Of a stretch of DNA of 64,000 bases, positions 1-10,089 are shown in pieces. Made by a program: the position numbers and the translations under genes. The stretch comes from Opitutales bacterium. Its GTDB lineage: Bacteria > Verrucomicrobiota > Verrucomicrobiia > Opitutales > UBA953. How positions within the stretch are numbered: the stretch's first letter is position 1; every line of letters begins with the position of its first letter. The notes beneath the pieces are model-generated. The model was not told the origin of the DNA and did not search any database. It was given only the letters and a program-made list of their open reading frames with translations. The stretch is taken from contig SIAU01000002.1 in the NCBI GenBank assembly GCA_009691685.1, positions 1-64,000 on the forward strand. Reading direction: 5' to 3'.

Positions 1-1
1 T

Positions 2-562
2 GGTCTTTCCAATGAAATTCTAGAAGCGGCTTTTGTGCCCTTTCAAATTCACTCAATCGAAAAAGATAAAGATGAAACCGTCCGCCTCGCTCGCGTGGCT
101 GAACATATTCTCGACTCCGAAGAATTACTTTTCGCTCTCCCTAATGTTAAAGATGGCGAAAAAGGCTCTTATGCTGATTTTCTCGAACACATTACTCGTC
201 TTCGCGTAAAATTTATTAATGACACGATCAAGTTAGAGCAGAAGTTAACCATCGAAGACGTTGATGAACAATTGAGCGATCTGCGCAATCAGGCTTTGAT
301 TGAAGGTCGTGATATCCATCCCTTCGAAGAAATTACGGATATTTTAGAATTCGTTCCTGCCGGACATGAAGTACCGACGGACGACGACGATGATGATAAG
401 CCTGTGCGTCCTACTTCCGCGGCTGAAGAAATTACCGACTTACCTGAAGTTGAAGATGACGATAAGCTGAATAAGGAATTGAAGTGGGACGAAGAAGAGC
501 GCCCCGAGGACATGGAAGGCGAAGAAGGCGGCGAATCACGTGGCAGCAGCCGCCGTCGCTAA
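2..562 (+). CDS. C-terminal part of an unrecognised acidic protein (partial)
   Basis: The reading frame is open from the first complete codon of the window, so the gene starts upstream and only its last 187 codons are visible. A GTG at position 35 is in frame but need not be the start. The visible part has a predicted helical stretch (about residues 20-110) followed by a low-complexity acidic tail with a run of six aspartates and many Glu/Asp, ending in Ser/Arg. No known domain is recognised. It converges on lnt with a 12-base gap and no visible terminator. The tail suggests a soluble, disordered C-terminus. No function is assigned. Confidence 0.75.
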   Translation, partial: GLSNEILEAAFVPFQIHSIEKDKDETVRLARVAEHILDSEELLFALPNVKDGEKGSYADFLEHITRLRVKFINDTIKLEQKLTIEDVDEQLSDLRNQALIEGRDIHPFEEITDILEFVPAGHEVPTDDDDDDKPVRPTSAAEEITDLPEVEDDDKLNKELKWDEEERPEDMEGEEGGESRGSSRRR

Positions 563-574
563 TCTTTAAGGCCT

Positions 575-2194
575 TCAGCTGACACTTTTTTGTCTTCGTC
601 GCCCAATATAGGCGAAGGCAAAAAACAGTCCGCCTATCGCTACCGCCCAATCGCCGTGCTGAACCCAAAAGGTTTCCGGCTGATGTTTTTGAGTGAATAG
701 CGGGCCAACCACGGCTTGTCCTGCAAAATAGATACTCTCGTTTTGAGTCATCGCCTTGGCTTGGCCGAAGCGATTGATGGTTCCACTCCAGCCAGCATTG
801 CCACATCGAATCACGGGTAGTCCGGTGGAGGCTGCTATCAAAATGGAGTGAGCGTTATGTTGGTAGGCACCTGCTTCGCGACCATACCAAGCATCGTTCG
901 TTACGACCACGAGGAGATTGGCGCCAGCGAGTGCATGCTCGCGCGCGAGTTCCGGAAAAACATCTTCGTAGCAGATGAGTGCTCCCGCAATAGCGGTTTG
1001 TCCTTTGCGATTGGTGATTGGAAATAAATTCGGACCACGCCCCGCCACACAGTCTTCGCTAATCGGGACAACTTTTCTGAGTGGTAGAATCGTCGCGAAC
1101 GGTACGTATTCACCGAAGGGTACTAAATGGCGTTTAGAATAAATCGGTCGCTGTAATCCTTCCGACGTAATCACGGCGACGCTGTTGGTGTAACCGGTTT
1201 TTTCTTTATCGATGGTCCCAATGATGAGCGGCGTATCGGTTTTAATCACTAAACGTGTTAGGAGATTTACATACGGCTGACTGGCCAAGGAGATGGGCAG
1301 GGCAGCTTCGGGCCATAAAATAAAATCAGGACGTTCACCTTTGGCGTTGGGCTGACTGGCTGTAAAAGTGAGTGACTCAATTTTTTCGATGTGATCTTGT
1401 AGTCGGACTGAATCCCATTTCGCATTAGGATCGAAATCGGTTTGTACGACTCCGGCGGTAAATGGAATTAAATCGGCTCGCGTGACTAAACTTTCACTGC
1501 AGGCGATGAAACCAAAAACCACAGGTGATAAACAAAGATAAAGTTCTGGCGTGAGACGACTGAACCAGCTTAAAGGATTAACGGCTCTCAGGTTAGATTG
1601 GGTCGTAACTTTAAGTCGAAATATCCAACTGGCGAATCCGAGATTAATGAGAACAAGAAGGGCGGAAAGACCGTAAGGTCCGACCCATGCACACAGACTG
1701 AGTAACACGGCGTTACCTTCTTGGCTGGCTGAAAGTGGAAGCCAACCGAAGCCTGTTAAAAATTGCGAGCGAACCCATTCGAGTAATCCCCAGGCACCTG
1801 CTAAACCAATGAGATAGAGCAGACGAATGGGAAGTGAGGCATTTTCAGTCGCAGGAAAAATCCAACGTAAGGCAATTAACCATAAAAATAAATACAGGGC
1901 GCAGTAGGCGGTCAGTAGCACTAAGCCGATATAACCCAGAGGCGGGTAGACGTGTCGTAGCCAGATGAGAAGTGCTATCCAAAGAATCCAACTGACGCCC
2001 CAGGCCGCTTGTCGCCAAATCTTCCAAGGTATTTTCTGAGTTGTTGCAAGAATCGCAGGGATCAGCGCGAAGAGTGCGACGAAGGGATGTCCGACGGGAC
2101 CAAATGAGAAAAATAACAACAAGCCGGTTAGACCTGTTCCCAGCCATGCGATCAGGACTGGCGATTTGAAGAGTGCGGGCCGCTCAAGGGTCAT
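575..2194 (-). CDS. lnt: Apolipoprotein N-acyltransferase
   Basis: Transfers an acyl chain from phospholipid to the N-terminal Cys of apolipoproteins at the outer face of the inner membrane, the last step of lipoprotein maturation. The 539-residue length fits the family. The first ~230 residues form several hydrophobic membrane segments, followed by a CN-hydrolase (nitrilase-like) domain from about residue 243. The Glu-Lys-Cys triad is visible: Glu296 in LWPEAALP, Lys354 in KRHLVPFGEY and Cys408 in ICYEDVFPE. A last hydrophobic segment lies near the C-terminus. Its ATG overlaps the secA stop by 4 bases, so the two genes are probably cotranscribed and translationally coupled. Confidence 0.95.
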   Translation of the reverse strand: MTLERPALFKSPVLIAWLGTGLTGLLLFFSFGPVGHPFVALFALIPAILATTQKIPWKIWRQAAWGVSWILWIALLIWLRHVYPPLGYIGLVLLTAYCALYLFLWLIALRWIFPATENASLPIRLLYLIGLAGAWGLLEWVRSQFLTGFGWLPLSASQEGNAVLLSLCAWVGPYGLSALLVLINLGFASWIFRLKVTTQSNLRAVNPLSWFSRLTPELYLCLSPVVFGFIACSESLVTRADLIPFTAGVVQTDFDPNAKWDSVRLQDHIEKIESLTFTASQPNAKGERPDFILWPEAALPISLASQPYVNLLTRLVIKTDTPLIIGTIDKEKTGYTNSVAVITSEGLQRPIYSKRHLVPFGEYVPFATILPLRKVVPISEDCVAGRGPNLFPITNRKGQTAIAGALICYEDVFPELAREHALAGANLLVVVTNDAWYGREAGAYQHNAHSILIAASTGLPVIRCGNAGWSGTINRFGQAKAMTQNESIYFAGQAVVGPLFTQKHQPETFWVQHGDWAVAIGGLFFAFAYIGRRRQKSVS

Positions 2195-5187
2195 TCGGCT
2201 ACAGGTTCAATAACTTCCCAGCCCTCTTCGCGAACGAGCACTTCAGCTTTTTTCCATTTCATTTCTTGGACGTCGTTACCTTTGCGAATTTTCACCACGT
2301 CATTGCGACCGATTTTGGGAGTCGCGCGACGGAACGGTTCTGCTTTCGACTGATTGTCGGAAGTTTGACTTGCGGAGTCTTCCGGTGTACCTGGCTCGGC
2401 GGGTCTGGTGGCGATGGCACGTCCTTGGGCTGAGCGCAGTAAAGATTCGAGAGCTTCCATCGATGAAGCGGTGCGGAAAAGTCCGGAGCAAACTTCAGAG
2501 CGTAGTTGGCGCATTAAATCAGAGAAAGTACGATAAGCTTCAGTTTTGTACTCATTTAATGGGTCTTTTTGGGCGTAGCCACGGAGGCCGACGGCGCGAC
2601 GGAGTTCGTCCATATCGGTCAAATGATTCTGCCAATTTTTATCAATCGCCCGAATTAAAAGATGACGTTCTAGATAATGCAGAGCTTCTTTTGATTCATA
2701 TTTTTCGCGACTCTCTTGCAGCTCGTTAATTTTCTTCATGATATAAGCGGCTGCTAAATCACGATTCAGCGTAAGAATTTCATCAATCGCGATGCGAATG
2801 GGGAAGCATTGTGAAAACCAAGAAAGAAAAACTTCGGCACCTTCGCGGTCCGCCATGCGATGGCTATCGGGATAAATTAAATTAACCCGCTCTTCGACTT
2901 CTTCAGCGATGACTTCGAGGATGTTTTTGCGGGTATTGGCATCGACCAATGAACGATTTCTTAGGCCGTAGATGATCTGACGCTGATAATTGAGCACGTC
3001 GTCATATTGTAAGAGACGTTTACGTTGAGAGTAATTCTGACCTTCGACGCGCTTTTGGGCGGTGCCGATGGAACGATTCAGTAAAGGGTGTTCGAGGGGC
3101 TCACCTTCTTTAAAAGATTTCTCTAAGAGCGATGAAATAATGCCTGCGTTCGAGAAGAGGCGCATTAAGTCGTCTTCGAGCGCGATTAAAAATCGGGAAC
3201 GACCAGGGTCGCCTTGACGGGAGCAACGGCCGCGCAATTGGCGATCCACGCGACGCGATTCGTGGCGCTCGGTGCCGAGTACGAAGAGTCCGCCGAGTTC
3301 TCGCACCCCTTCACCCAAACGAATGTCGGTTCCGCGTCCGGCCATATTGGTCGCAATAGTTACCGCGCCTTTTTGGCCGGCCATGGCGATAATATCGGCT
3401 TCTTGTTCGTGGTGTTTAGCGTTGAGTACCTTGTGTGGAATTTTTGCATTGGTGAGCATTCGACTTAAGGTTTCGGAAGCTTCAACGGAAGCGGTACCGA
3501 CCAAGACGGGCTGACCTTTTGTATATGATTCGCTAATTTGTTTTATCGAATAACTATATTTTTCACGACGCGTTTTAAAAACAATATCATTTTCATCGAT
3601 GCGAATGCAGTTTCGATGGGCGGGGATGGTCACCACCGTGAGACCATAGATTTCATGGAATTCAGTGGCTTCGGTTTCGGCTGTACCCGTCATGCCGGCC
3701 AACTTTTGGTACATGCGGAAATAATTTTGAATGGTGATGGTCGCGTACGTTTTATTTTCTTTTTCCAGGGCGACCCCTTCTTTGGCTTCGATCGCTTGGT
3801 GGAGTCCATCGCTCCAGCGACGACCGGCCATAATGCGTCCCGTATTCTCGTCGACGATCATGACCTTATCTTCTTGAACCACGTAATGACGGTCTTTTTC
3901 GTAGAGCGCGAAGGCTTTGAGTAATTGGCCAATCGCGTGAATATCTTCCGAAACTTGAACGTAGGCCGCTTCAGCTTGGGTGCGTAATTCGTTACGTTTT
4001 TCTACGGTCAGCGATTCATCTTTATCTAATTCAACATAGCGCGTCGGTAAATCAGGTAAAACGAAAGCATCCGGTTCACCGGGGCGTAAGGTGTCGCGCC
4101 CGAGTTGAGTGAGATCCGATTCATGATTCCGCTCGCTGATGGAGAAGTACAAACGCTCCTTGAGATAGTAGCGGCGATCTTTTTCGACTTCGCTCGCCAG
4201 ATTACCTTCAAAAGATTCGAGTACTTTTCGCCAGCGCCCCACTTCCATCAAGCGGCTGAAGGATTTATTGCGCGGCATCCCGTGGGCGGTGAGCCAGAGT
4301 TTATCTAAGGTGTCTTGGGAAGGTTCTTTATTTTCAGGAACTTTTTTTAGTTCGGCTTCGACTTCATTGATGATGCGTGTGACCAACTTAGTTTGTAATT
4401 CAAAAAGTTTATTGACGGGTTCAACCAAACGAGGAAAAGCGGGTTCGCGTTCTTCGGTGGTGGGTCCGGAAATAATCAGTGGGGTGCGTGCTTCATCGAT
4501 GAGAATTGAGTCGATTTCGTCGACGATACAGAAGTAGTGACCGCGTTGCACTTGTTCTTTGGCGGCTAAGGCCATGCCGTTGTCCCGCAAGTAATCGAAA
4601 CCAAATTCCGAAGCGGTTCCATAAGTAATATCGCAAGCGTAGGCTTGCTGGCGTTCTTCGTTACCCATTTGATTTTGGATACAGCCCACGGTTAGGCCGA
4701 GCCAGCGATAGAGGTGGCCGATCCACTCGGAGTCACGACGCGCCAAGTAATCATTCACCGTAATCAGTTGGCAGTTTTTCCCCGTGAGTGCGTTGAGGTA
4801 AAGGGGAAGTGAGGCGACTAAAGTTTTGCCTTCGCCGGTGGCCATTTCGGCAATTTTATTTTGGTGGAGAGCAATACCGCCGACTAACTGAACGTCGAAG
4901 TGCACCATTTCCCAGTTTAACTCATGTTCGCAGACCATGGCTTTGGTACCGCAGAGTCGGCGGGCAGCATTTTTAACGACGGCAAAAGCTTCGGGTAAAA
5001 GGGCGTCTAATTTTTCGCCTTTGGCCAAACGCGCTTTGAATTCGGCTGTCTTGGCACGGACCTGTTCGTCGGAAAGTTTCTGGTATTCTAGCTCCAGAGC
5101 ATTGATGCGCTTAACGATGGGGGCGCACTTGCGGAGAAAACTCCGATTGTGGCTACCAACAAAGAGTTTGAGGATGCTTTGGAACAT
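2191..5187 (-). CDS. secA: Preprotein translocase ATPase SecA
   Basis: Motor ATPase that drives unfolded proteins through SecYEG. The ATG at 5187 gives 998 residues beginning MFQSILKLFVGSHNRSF, the usual SecA N-terminus. An upstream in-frame TTG at 5238 would add an atypical 17 residues. Walker A (MATGEGKT), a DEID Walker B and the helicase motifs (VDEIDSILIDEARTPLIISG, TNMAGRGTDIRLGEGV, QLRGRCSRQGDPG) are all present, as are the helical wing and scaffold regions. A long lineage-type insertion lies between the Walker B region and the preprotein cross-linking domain. The C-terminus ends in a Lys/Glu-rich segment and lacks the Cys-His zinc motif of many SecA proteins. lnt follows directly. Confidence 0.97.
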   Translation of the reverse strand: MFQSILKLFVGSHNRSFLRKCAPIVKRINALELEYQKLSDEQVRAKTAEFKARLAKGEKLDALLPEAFAVVKNAARRLCGTKAMVCEHELNWEMVHFDVQLVGGIALHQNKIAEMATGEGKTLVASLPLYLNALTGKNCQLITVNDYLARRDSEWIGHLYRWLGLTVGCIQNQMGNEERQQAYACDITYGTASEFGFDYLRDNGMALAAKEQVQRGHYFCIVDEIDSILIDEARTPLIISGPTTEEREPAFPRLVEPVNKLFELQTKLVTRIINEVEAELKKVPENKEPSQDTLDKLWLTAHGMPRNKSFSRLMEVGRWRKVLESFEGNLASEVEKDRRYYLKERLYFSISERNHESDLTQLGRDTLRPGEPDAFVLPDLPTRYVELDKDESLTVEKRNELRTQAEAAYVQVSEDIHAIGQLLKAFALYEKDRHYVVQEDKVMIVDENTGRIMAGRRWSDGLHQAIEAKEGVALEKENKTYATITIQNYFRMYQKLAGMTGTAETEATEFHEIYGLTVVTIPAHRNCIRIDENDIVFKTRREKYSYSIKQISESYTKGQPVLVGTASVEASETLSRMLTNAKIPHKVLNAKHHEQEADIIAMAGQKGAVTIATNMAGRGTDIRLGEGVRELGGLFVLGTERHESRRVDRQLRGRCSRQGDPGRSRFLIALEDDLMRLFSNAGIISSLLEKSFKEGEPLEHPLLNRSIGTAQKRVEGQNYSQRKRLLQYDDVLNYQRQIIYGLRNRSLVDANTRKNILEVIAEEVEERVNLIYPDSHRMADREGAEVFLSWFSQCFPIRIAIDEILTLNRDLAAAYIMKKINELQESREKYESKEALHYLERHLLIRAIDKNWQNHLTDMDELRRAVGLRGYAQKDPLNEYKTEAYRTFSDLMRQLRSEVCSGLFRTASSMEALESLLRSAQGRAIATRPAEPGTPEDSASQTSDNQSKAEPFRRATPKIGRNDVVKIRKGNDVQEMKWKKAEVLVREEGWEVIEPVAE

Positions 5188-5387
5188 AGGGGACCGGAGG
5201 CGAAACTTAGCAAACCCTCGGTAGAAAAGGCGAGCCAAAGCCCCTGTAGTTCAAATAATAAATGGGGGTAAATAAGCCCAGAGTGGGCTGATTTCGGCTA
5301 AAAAGTTCGATTTATTGGGCGTTTCGACCCCTTTACGGTCCCTCTGGACACCTGGGCTTTGGGTGGCGTAGGGTTGGATAACTCCCC

Positions 5388-6158
5388 GTGCTAAAGCTTT
5401 TATTCAAGTCATTAAGTGTTTTCGCCCTGTTCGTCGGCGGAGCAGTGAGCGCGGCGGAAAGTCCCAAGGTGGTAATTTGGAAATTTGATGATGTGCGAGC
5501 GGGAGAAAAAGCTCGGTTGCTACCAGGATTTAAAAAAGTGAGCGCTTGGGCTGTAAAAAATAAAACCGTTATTTCGATGGGCGTGATCTGTGATTCCTTG
5601 GCCAATCCGAATACTGATGATGTTGCGTGGATAAAGAAGAATGCAATCGAGAATGGTGGCTGTGTCGAATTTTGGTTACACGCCTGGGATCACAAGAAAA
5701 TTAAAAAACCCGATGGCACTGAGGGCTCTGAATTTAATGGTCCAGATTTAGAAACTCAGAAAAAGTATTTTAAAGACGCTTGTGATATTTTTAATAAAAA
5801 TACACAACTCACGTTCAACACTTTTGGGGCACCCTATAATCAGAGCGACGAAAATACGGCGACGGCGATGGATATTTGTCCGAATCTGACGAACTGGTTT
5901 TTCGGACCCAAAGATAAGAAGCGTCGGGTTTTGGCGCGTTCAATTAACATGGAGGTGACGACGGGGAAGGTGAGTTACGACAAATTCGCGGATGCCTATA
6001 AAGCCAAGACACCGGCTAGTCCTCTGGTTTTACAGGGTCACGTCGGCCAGTGGGATGACCAATCCTATAAGGATTTTGTTAAAATTGCTGATTTTCTGAG
6101 CAAAGAAGGTTGGATCGCCAAAACACCCAGACAATGGGCGGAGTCGCTCAAAAAATAA
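5388..6158 (+). CDS. Secreted polysaccharide-deacetylase-like protein
   Basis: A 256-residue protein with an N-terminal signal peptide (KLLFKSLSVFALFVGGAVSA, then AES). The mature part begins KVVIWKFDDVRAGEK, resembling the first strand of NodB/DUF2334-type deacetylases, where an Asp pair helps bind metal. A later HAWDH motif fits the second metal-binding segment, and QGHVGQWD near residue 215 fits the C-terminal His motif. The likely role is removal of acyl groups from a glycan in the periplasm or outside the cell. The substrate cannot be told. The start is GTG at 5388. It stands alone, divergent from secA and 89 bases before trxB. The fold assignment is inferred from motifs only. Confidence 0.7.
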   Translation: MLKLLFKSLSVFALFVGGAVSAAESPKVVIWKFDDVRAGEKARLLPGFKKVSAWAVKNKTVISMGVICDSLANPNTDDVAWIKKNAIENGGCVEFWLHAWDHKKIKKPDGTEGSEFNGPDLETQKKYFKDACDIFNKNTQLTFNTFGAPYNQSDENTATAMDICPNLTNWFFGPKDKKRRVLARSINMEVTTGKVSYDKFADAYKAKTPASPLVLQGHVGQWDDQSYKDFVKIADFLSKEGWIAKTPRQWAESLKK

Positions 6159-6247
6159 TTTTGCAGCATCGATGTCAGACCCAAACACGTGAAGCTTGAT
6201 TTTCTGTCTTGCCGTTACCTCAATCCACTCAAAATTAAAAACTCTTT

Positions 6248-7177
6248 ATGGCTGAAAACGTTTTAATTTTAGGAACGGGATGTGCGGGACTGACCGCTGC
6301 GATTTATGCTGCTCGTGCAGGGTTAAGTCCACTGGTTCTCGAGGGCGGCCAGCCCGGCGGTCAATTGACCACGACTTCCGAGGTCGAAAATTTCCCCGGT
6401 TTTGTGCACGGGGTGGATGGTAATGAATTAATTACTAATATGAAAGCTCAGGCGGAACGCTTCGGTGCACGTTTTGCTTGGGATCGCATTGAGAAGGTAG
6501 ATTTTTCTGGAGCCACTAAAAAACTCGTCGGCGGCGAAGCGACCTATGAAGCCAAGGCGGTTATTATTGCGACAGGGGCCTCGCCTCGACTCATGGGCAT
6601 TCCTGGTGAGATGGAATACTACGGCGGTAATGGAGTGACCACCTGTGCTACCTGTGATGGTGCGTTTTATCGCAACGTACCGGTCGTCGTGGTGGGTGGT
6701 GGTGACACGGCTTGTGAAGAAGCTTTATTTTTAACCCGTTTTGCCTCCAAAGTAATTTTAGTTCATCGTCGTGATAAATTCCGTGCTTCTGAAATCATGG
6801 TACAGCGCGTGAAGTCTCACGAAAAAATCGAACTCGCACTCAATTGCACACCGCTTGAAATTTTAGGGGGCGCGGATGGTAAAGTTCATACCATTAAAGT
6901 GAAAGAGGCGGACGGAAAAACCCGTGAAATCCCCTGTAAATGTGTGTTTATTGCCATCGGACACATTCCTAATTCCAAACCCTTTACTCCTGCCTTAAAG
7001 GTTGATGATAACGGTTACCTTGTCGCTGAAGCCAATACCGTGAATACTCAAGTCCCTGGTGTTTTCGTGGCGGGTGATTGTTCGGATCACGTTTATCGTC
7101 AAGCCATCACCGCGGCAGGGATGGGTTGTCGTGCCGCGATTGAGGCTGAACGTTGGTTGTCGGAGCACGCTTCATAA
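6248..7177 (+). CDS. trxB: Thioredoxin-disulfide reductase
   Basis: NADPH-dependent flavoenzyme that reduces thioredoxin in the cytoplasm. The 309-residue length is typical. The FAD-binding Rossmann motif is at the N-terminus ([19 protein letters not shown]), the redox pair C133-ATC-C136 lies in the NADPH domain ([13 protein letters not shown]), and the NADPH-binding [10 protein letters not shown] is at residues 150-159. The C-terminal FAD motif reads [10 protein letters not shown]. It ends just before a strong bidirectional hairpin shared with the convergent ilvB. No clear ribosome-binding site precedes the ATG. Confidence 0.96.
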   Translation: MAENVLILGTGCAGLTAAIYAARAGLSPLVLEGGQPGGQLTTTSEVENFPGFVHGVDGNELITNMKAQAERFGARFAWDRIEKVDFSGATKKLVGGEATYEAKAVIIATGASPRLMGIPGEMEYYGGNGVTTCATCDGAFYRNVPVVVVGGGDTACEEALFLTRFASKVILVHRRDKFRASEIMVQRVKSHEKIELALNCTPLEILGGADGKVHTIKVKEADGKTREIPCKCVFIAIGHIPNSKPFTPALKVDDNGYLVAEANTVNTQVPGVFVAGDCSDHVYRQAITAAGMGCRAAIEAERWLSEHAS

Positions 7178-7187
7178 TTAACCCATA

Positions 7188-7216
7188 AAAAAAGGTGCGG
7201 AGTCCGCACCTTTTTT
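7188..7216. terminator. Bidirectional intrinsic terminator between trxB and ilvB
   Basis: A run of six A, a perfect GGTGCGG/CCGCACC stem with a 3-base loop, then six T. Either convergent gene can use it: trxB reading right, ilvB reading left. Confidence 0.9.
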
Positions 7217-7235
7217 ATTTCTAAGAGAAGTGTGA

Positions 7236-9044
7236 TTACTTCGTGAGAATTTCCATGGCCGATTTCTTCTGAGGAATAAACGGCAACACGTGTTCGGTGT
7301 AAGGAACAACGACATCGAGTAAGTAGGGACCGTCGTGATCGAGCATTTCGCGAATCGCATCGCGGAGTTCTTCGCGCTTCATTACCTGGCGTGCTTTAAT
7401 ACCGAAGCCATTAGCAATCTTAACGAAGTCAGGATAGAGTCCGCTTGGATTATCGGGGCTACCGATATTGGAAGCGTCACCTAAGATGGTATGTCCGCGA
7501 ACGCCGGCGTAGAAGCGATCTTCCCACTGCACCACCATGCCCAAGTGTTGATTATTAAGGATGAGAATTTTGGCGTTAATCTTTTCAATTTTCATACACG
7601 CCAATTCTTGAATATTCATTAAGAATGAGCCGTCGCCATCGATATCGATGACCTGCTTTTTGGGGCAAGCCACTTTAGCGCCGATCGCAGCGGGCAGGCC
7701 GAAGCCCATCGTTCCAGCGCCTAATGAGCTAATGAAAGTGCGTGGTTTATTGAATTGGTAGTATTGCGGGGCCCACATTTGGTGTTGGCCCACGCCCGTT
7801 GAAATAATCGCTTCACCTTTGGTTTCCTCGTAGAGGGCTTCGACGGCTTCTTGAGGTAAGATATGCTTTGAGCCCTTGCGATCGTAAGTGAAAGGGAAGG
7901 GGTGTTCCTTTTTCCAGCCATTGATGGTGGTGTACCACTTTTTGAGATCAGGCTTTTTAAAATTCTTTTTGGTCAGTGCCGCGAGGCGTTTGAGCGCGTG
8001 CTTCACGTCGGAGTGAATCGGATAGTCTGCGAATTTATTTTTATGGTGTTCGGAGCGATCGATGTCGATGTGGACAATCGTTGCGTCGGGCGCAAATTTT
8101 TCAATCGCCCCGGTGATACGGTCGTCAAAGCGCGCGCCGAGTACGATAAGTAAGTCGCTCTTACAAACGGCCCAGTTACCCGCAACGGTACCATGCATGC
8201 CGTACCAGTAGAGTGATTGTGGGTGATTGGCTGGGAAAGAACCCAAGCCCATGAGCGTAGAAGCTACTGGAATGTTAGTCGCTTCAGCGAATTCCATTAA
8301 CTCTTTGTGGGCGTCGCCCGAAAGAACACCGCCACCAATATAAAGAACTGGCTGTTTGGCTTTTTCGATTAAGCGAATAATCGTTTCGAATTGGGCGTCG
8401 CCAGGCTTGGGCGGAACGGCTAAACCAGGAATGGATACATCGTCGATTGACTTAGGAAATACGGGCACAAACTCCACTTGTTGTACGTCTTTAGGAATAT
8501 CGATAACTACAGGACCTGGGCGACCGGTAGTCGCAATTTTGAAAGCCTTATACATGATCATCGGCAACTCTTCGTAATTTAATACGAGGAAGGAGTGCTT
8601 CACGATGGGCAGAGTCATGCCATAGAAATCAGTTTCCTGGAAGGCGGCACGTCCGATGAATTGTTGGTAAACTTGTCCGGTGATGCAAATGAGCGGAATA
8701 CTATCCATGTGAGCATCGGCAATCGCGGTAACTAAATTGGTAGCACCTGGACCCGAGGTCGCCATACACACGCCAGGTTTGCCCGTGGCGCGAGAGTAAC
8801 CGTGAGCCATAAACGCTCCACCTTGTTCATGACGAGGAAGGATGGTACGAATTTTTTTGGAACGGGTGAGGCCTTGGTGAAGTTCCATCGAGGCACCACC
8901 TGGGTAAGCGAAGATCGTATCGACGCCGAGGTTCTCGAGGCAACGGACCATGACATCACAACCGCGCATTTTCACGCCGGTGATGGCGGAAGAGGTGGAT
9001 TTTGTTTTAGAGGTCGATTGCTTCGCAGCGTTCTTTTTTGTCAT
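7236..9044 (-). CDS. ilvB: Acetolactate synthase large (catalytic) subunit
   Basis: Thiamine-diphosphate enzyme that condenses pyruvate (or 2-oxobutyrate) in the first common step of valine, leucine and isoleucine synthesis. The 602-residue length fits. The N-terminal TPP domain carries the catalytic Glu73 ([19 protein letters not shown]) and the SGPGATN motif. A central FAD-binding type domain follows, then the C-terminal TPP/Mg motif [14 protein letters not shown] Lys/Ser/Thr-rich extension of ~20 residues precedes the core. No ilvN or ilvC adjoins it, and the only ACT-type candidate regulator in the window is near 24.8 kb. The upstream region holds a direct repeat at 9154-9171. Confidence 0.95.
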   Translation of the reverse strand: MTKKNAAKQSTSKTKSTSSAITGVKMRGCDVMVRCLENLGVDTIFAYPGGASMELHQGLTRSKKIRTILPRHEQGGAFMAHGYSRATGKPGVCMATSGPGATNLVTAIADAHMDSIPLICITGQVYQQFIGRAAFQETDFYGMTLPIVKHSFLVLNYEELPMIMYKAFKIATTGRPGPVVIDIPKDVQQVEFVPVFPKSIDDVSIPGLAVPPKPGDAQFETIIRLIEKAKQPVLYIGGGVLSGDAHKELMEFAEATNIPVASTLMGLGSFPANHPQSLYWYGMHGTVAGNWAVCKSDLLIVLGARFDDRITGAIEKFAPDATIVHIDIDRSEHHKNKFADYPIHSDVKHALKRLAALTKKNFKKPDLKKWYTTINGWKKEHPFPFTYDRKGSKHILPQEAVEALYEETKGEAIISTGVGQHQMWAPQYYQFNKPRTFISSLGAGTMGFGLPAAIGAKVACPKKQVIDIDGDGSFLMNIQELACMKIEKINAKILILNNQHLGMVVQWEDRFYAGVRGHTILGDASNIGSPDNPSGLYPDFVKIANGFGIKARQVMKREELRDAIREMLDHDGPYLLDVVVPYTEHVLPFIPQKKSAMEILTK

Positions 9045-9153
9045 GGTCGAATGGCGGGATGTTTACCGCAGGGAATGGGTTAGAAAAGGTGTGCAAGGCG
9101 AAGGGGCAAGTGTGAATAACCTAGGAGGGTTAAAAACATCCGATTTAGCCTAA

Positions 9154-9171
9154 TTAGACCGAAGTTAGACC
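9154..9171. repeat. Short direct repeat upstream of ilvB
   Basis: The heptamer TTAGACC occurs twice, 11 bases apart from start to start, between the ilvB start and the thiD stop. The spacing is about one helical turn, as in some activator or repressor sites. This could also be chance. Confidence 0.35.
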
Positions 9172-9189
9172 CTGTTTTATGTCTAGAAT

Positions 9190-9996
9190 CTAGTGTTTAA
9201 TGTGCTTTAAACCGGCGACTGAAATAGGGGAGGTCATGCCAGCCTGCAGGTAGGCATGTCCCGCCACGACGGCTGATTGTAAATCTTTTCCCAGCGCGAG
9301 GTGCGCGGTGATGGCTGCGGATAAAGTGCAACCGCTTCCGTGAGTATCAATTTCTTTGATACGCTTCGCCTTTAGCACAAAAGTTTTTCCATCGGGCCAA
9401 GCGAGTACATCGATCAGTTCATCACCTTGCGCATGACCGCCTTTGAGTAAAAAAGGTACGCGATAAAGTTGAGCCAGTTCGCGGGCTTCTGCTACGCAGT
9501 GCACCCCGCCAACGGCAGTTTTACCCAATAAAATTGAGGCTTCATCGAGATTGGGGGTAACTAAAGCGGCTAAGGGTATCAGGTTTTTTTTGACCGCGTT
9601 AACGGCATCGGGTGACAAAAGACAGGCACCACTTGAGGCGACCATGACGGGATCAATCACGCTAGGAATTTTTGTTGAACTAATTAAGCGTGCGACCGCT
9701 TCGACGATTTCTGTATTCAGCAACATCCCTGTTTTAAGGGCGCGCGGCTGAAAATGGAGGATTACTTGTTGGCATTGCTCGATGACAAAGTCTGCTGGCG
9801 TAGCTTGAATTCCGCTGACTCCTGTTGGATTTTGAGCAGTTAAACAAGTGATGGCGGTGGTTCCGTAGACTCCATTCGCCGCAAATGTCAGCAAATCGAC
9901 CTGTATGCCCGCACCCGCGCCACTATCGGAACCGGCAATAGTGAGTGCCGAAGCTAACGCACTATTTTGGCTGTGATATTGATTATCGGATTTCAT
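9190..9996 (-). CDS. thiD: Hydroxymethylpyrimidine/phosphomethylpyrimidine kinase
   Basis: Phosphorylates HMP and HMP-P in the pyrimidine branch of thiamine synthesis or salvage. It is a 268-residue ribokinase-fold protein. The N-terminal ALTIAGSDSGAGAGIQVDL motif is diagnostic of ThiD and the anion-hole/catalytic motif DTHGSGCTLSAAI lies near the C-terminus. There is no thiE fusion and no other thi gene nearby. The region upstream of the start shows no TPP riboswitch core. It reads toward ilvB, itself a thiamine-diphosphate enzyme, but a 145-base gap separates them. Confidence 0.94.
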   Translation of the reverse strand: MKSDNQYHSQNSALASALTIAGSDSGAGAGIQVDLLTFAANGVYGTTAITCLTAQNPTGVSGIQATPADFVIEQCQQVILHFQPRALKTGMLLNTEIVEAVARLISSTKIPSVIDPVMVASSGACLLSPDAVNAVKKNLIPLAALVTPNLDEASILLGKTAVGGVHCVAEARELAQLYRVPFLLKGGHAQGDELIDVLAWPDGKTFVLKAKRIKEIDTHGSGCTLSAAITAHLALGKDLQSAVVAGHAYLQAGMTSPISVAGLKHIKH

Positions 9997-10089
9997 TTTG
10001 AGACATAATTAGCCAGCCACCGCATTAAGTATTAATTGTTATTTGCCATTTGTATTATTTGCAATTTAGAAAGGTGAAAGCACACAAAA

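Noticed and set aside
5188-5238. Upstream TTG start for SecA
   Set aside because: The extra 17 residues are not SecA-like, while the ATG at 5187 begins the conserved N-terminus.
9997-10089. TPP riboswitch upstream of thiD
   Set aside because: The conserved CUGAGA and related thi-box segments were looked for and not found in the short leader.
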